Assembly (NCBI GenBank): GCA_033980235.1
Contig: CM067059.1
Coordinates: 21,860,494 to 21,924,493, forward strand
DNA from: Diadema setosum
Taxonomy: Eukaryota; Echinodermata; Echinoidea; Diadematoida; Diadematidae
DNA length: 64,000 nucleotides
Direction of reading: 5' to 3'
The notes under the pieces were generated by a model. The model was not told the origin of the DNA and ran no database searches. It worked only from the letters and a program-made list of their open reading frames with translations. Every line of letters starts with the position of its first letter. Within the stretch, counting starts at the first letter, position 1. The position numbers and the translations under genes are program-made. This document shows positions 63,949 through 64,000 of this stretch, one piece after another.

Positions 63949-64000
63949 TTTTATTGTTTGTATGAATGTAACCGCGTTCACACATCCACATTGCCAATGA

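Larger units (their letters stand above)
58698..64000 (+). other. RAB3GAP2 3' UTR and intergenic DNA
   Basis: No further gene recognised on either strand. Candidate AATAAA signals are at 59263-59268 and 61641-61646, so the 3' UTR may be 0.6 kb or about 2.9 kb. A MITE lies at 62717-62897 and a solitary pogo-like end (CAGTGGAGCCTCATTATCTG) starts at 63161 after TA. A short GAT repeat is near 61855. Confidence 0.45.

Overview
The window is eukaryotic nuclear DNA from an animal. It holds intron-rich genes with GT-AG splicing, AT-rich non-coding DNA, many microsatellites and many small DNA transposons. The two conserved genes, a Ty3/gypsy element of the Gmr1 type and the style of the dispersed repeats suggest a marine invertebrate deuterostome. 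A sea urchin is my best guess, but this is inference and no species can be fixed from the sequence alone.

Two protein-coding genes were reconstructed exon by exon, and every exon junction keeps the reading frame. XRCC3 (RAD51 paralogue, homologous recombination) is on the minus strand, 25095 down to 15923, with 6 coding exons and 350 codons. RAB3GAP2 (non-catalytic subunit of the Rab3 GTPase-activating complex) is on the plus strand, 27719 to 58697, with 30 coding exons and 1534 codons. They are head to head, with 2.6 kb between their start codons.

Layout. 1-8286 is gene-poor: microsatellites, a TTAA-flanked palindromic MITE, and a decayed Tc1/mariner-like element with long inverted repeats. 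8287-14251 is a complete-looking LTR retrotransposon on the minus strand. Its two LTRs are nearly identical and its single intact ORF encodes Gag, protease and integrase, but there is no reverse transcriptase. 14252-15922 is the XRCC3 downstream flank. 15923-25095 is XRCC3; its introns carry several MITEs, a THAP-domain transposon remnant, and an inverted pair of TTAA MITEs that bracket exon 3. 25096-27718 is the shared upstream region. 27719-58697 is RAB3GAP2; its introns carry a broken Crypton (tyrosine recombinase) element, tandem-repeat-bearing transposons, an inverted minisatellite, a 300-bp CAA repeat, a tRNA-derived SINE and several hairpins. 58698-64000 is 3' UTR or intergenic DNA with one more MITE.

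The two host genes have unrelated roles (DNA repair and Rab cycling), so their adjacency is not evidence of a shared pathway. The most unusual features are the recent RT-less Gag-Pro-Int retrotransposon and the inverted repeats around the Walker A exon of XRCC3.
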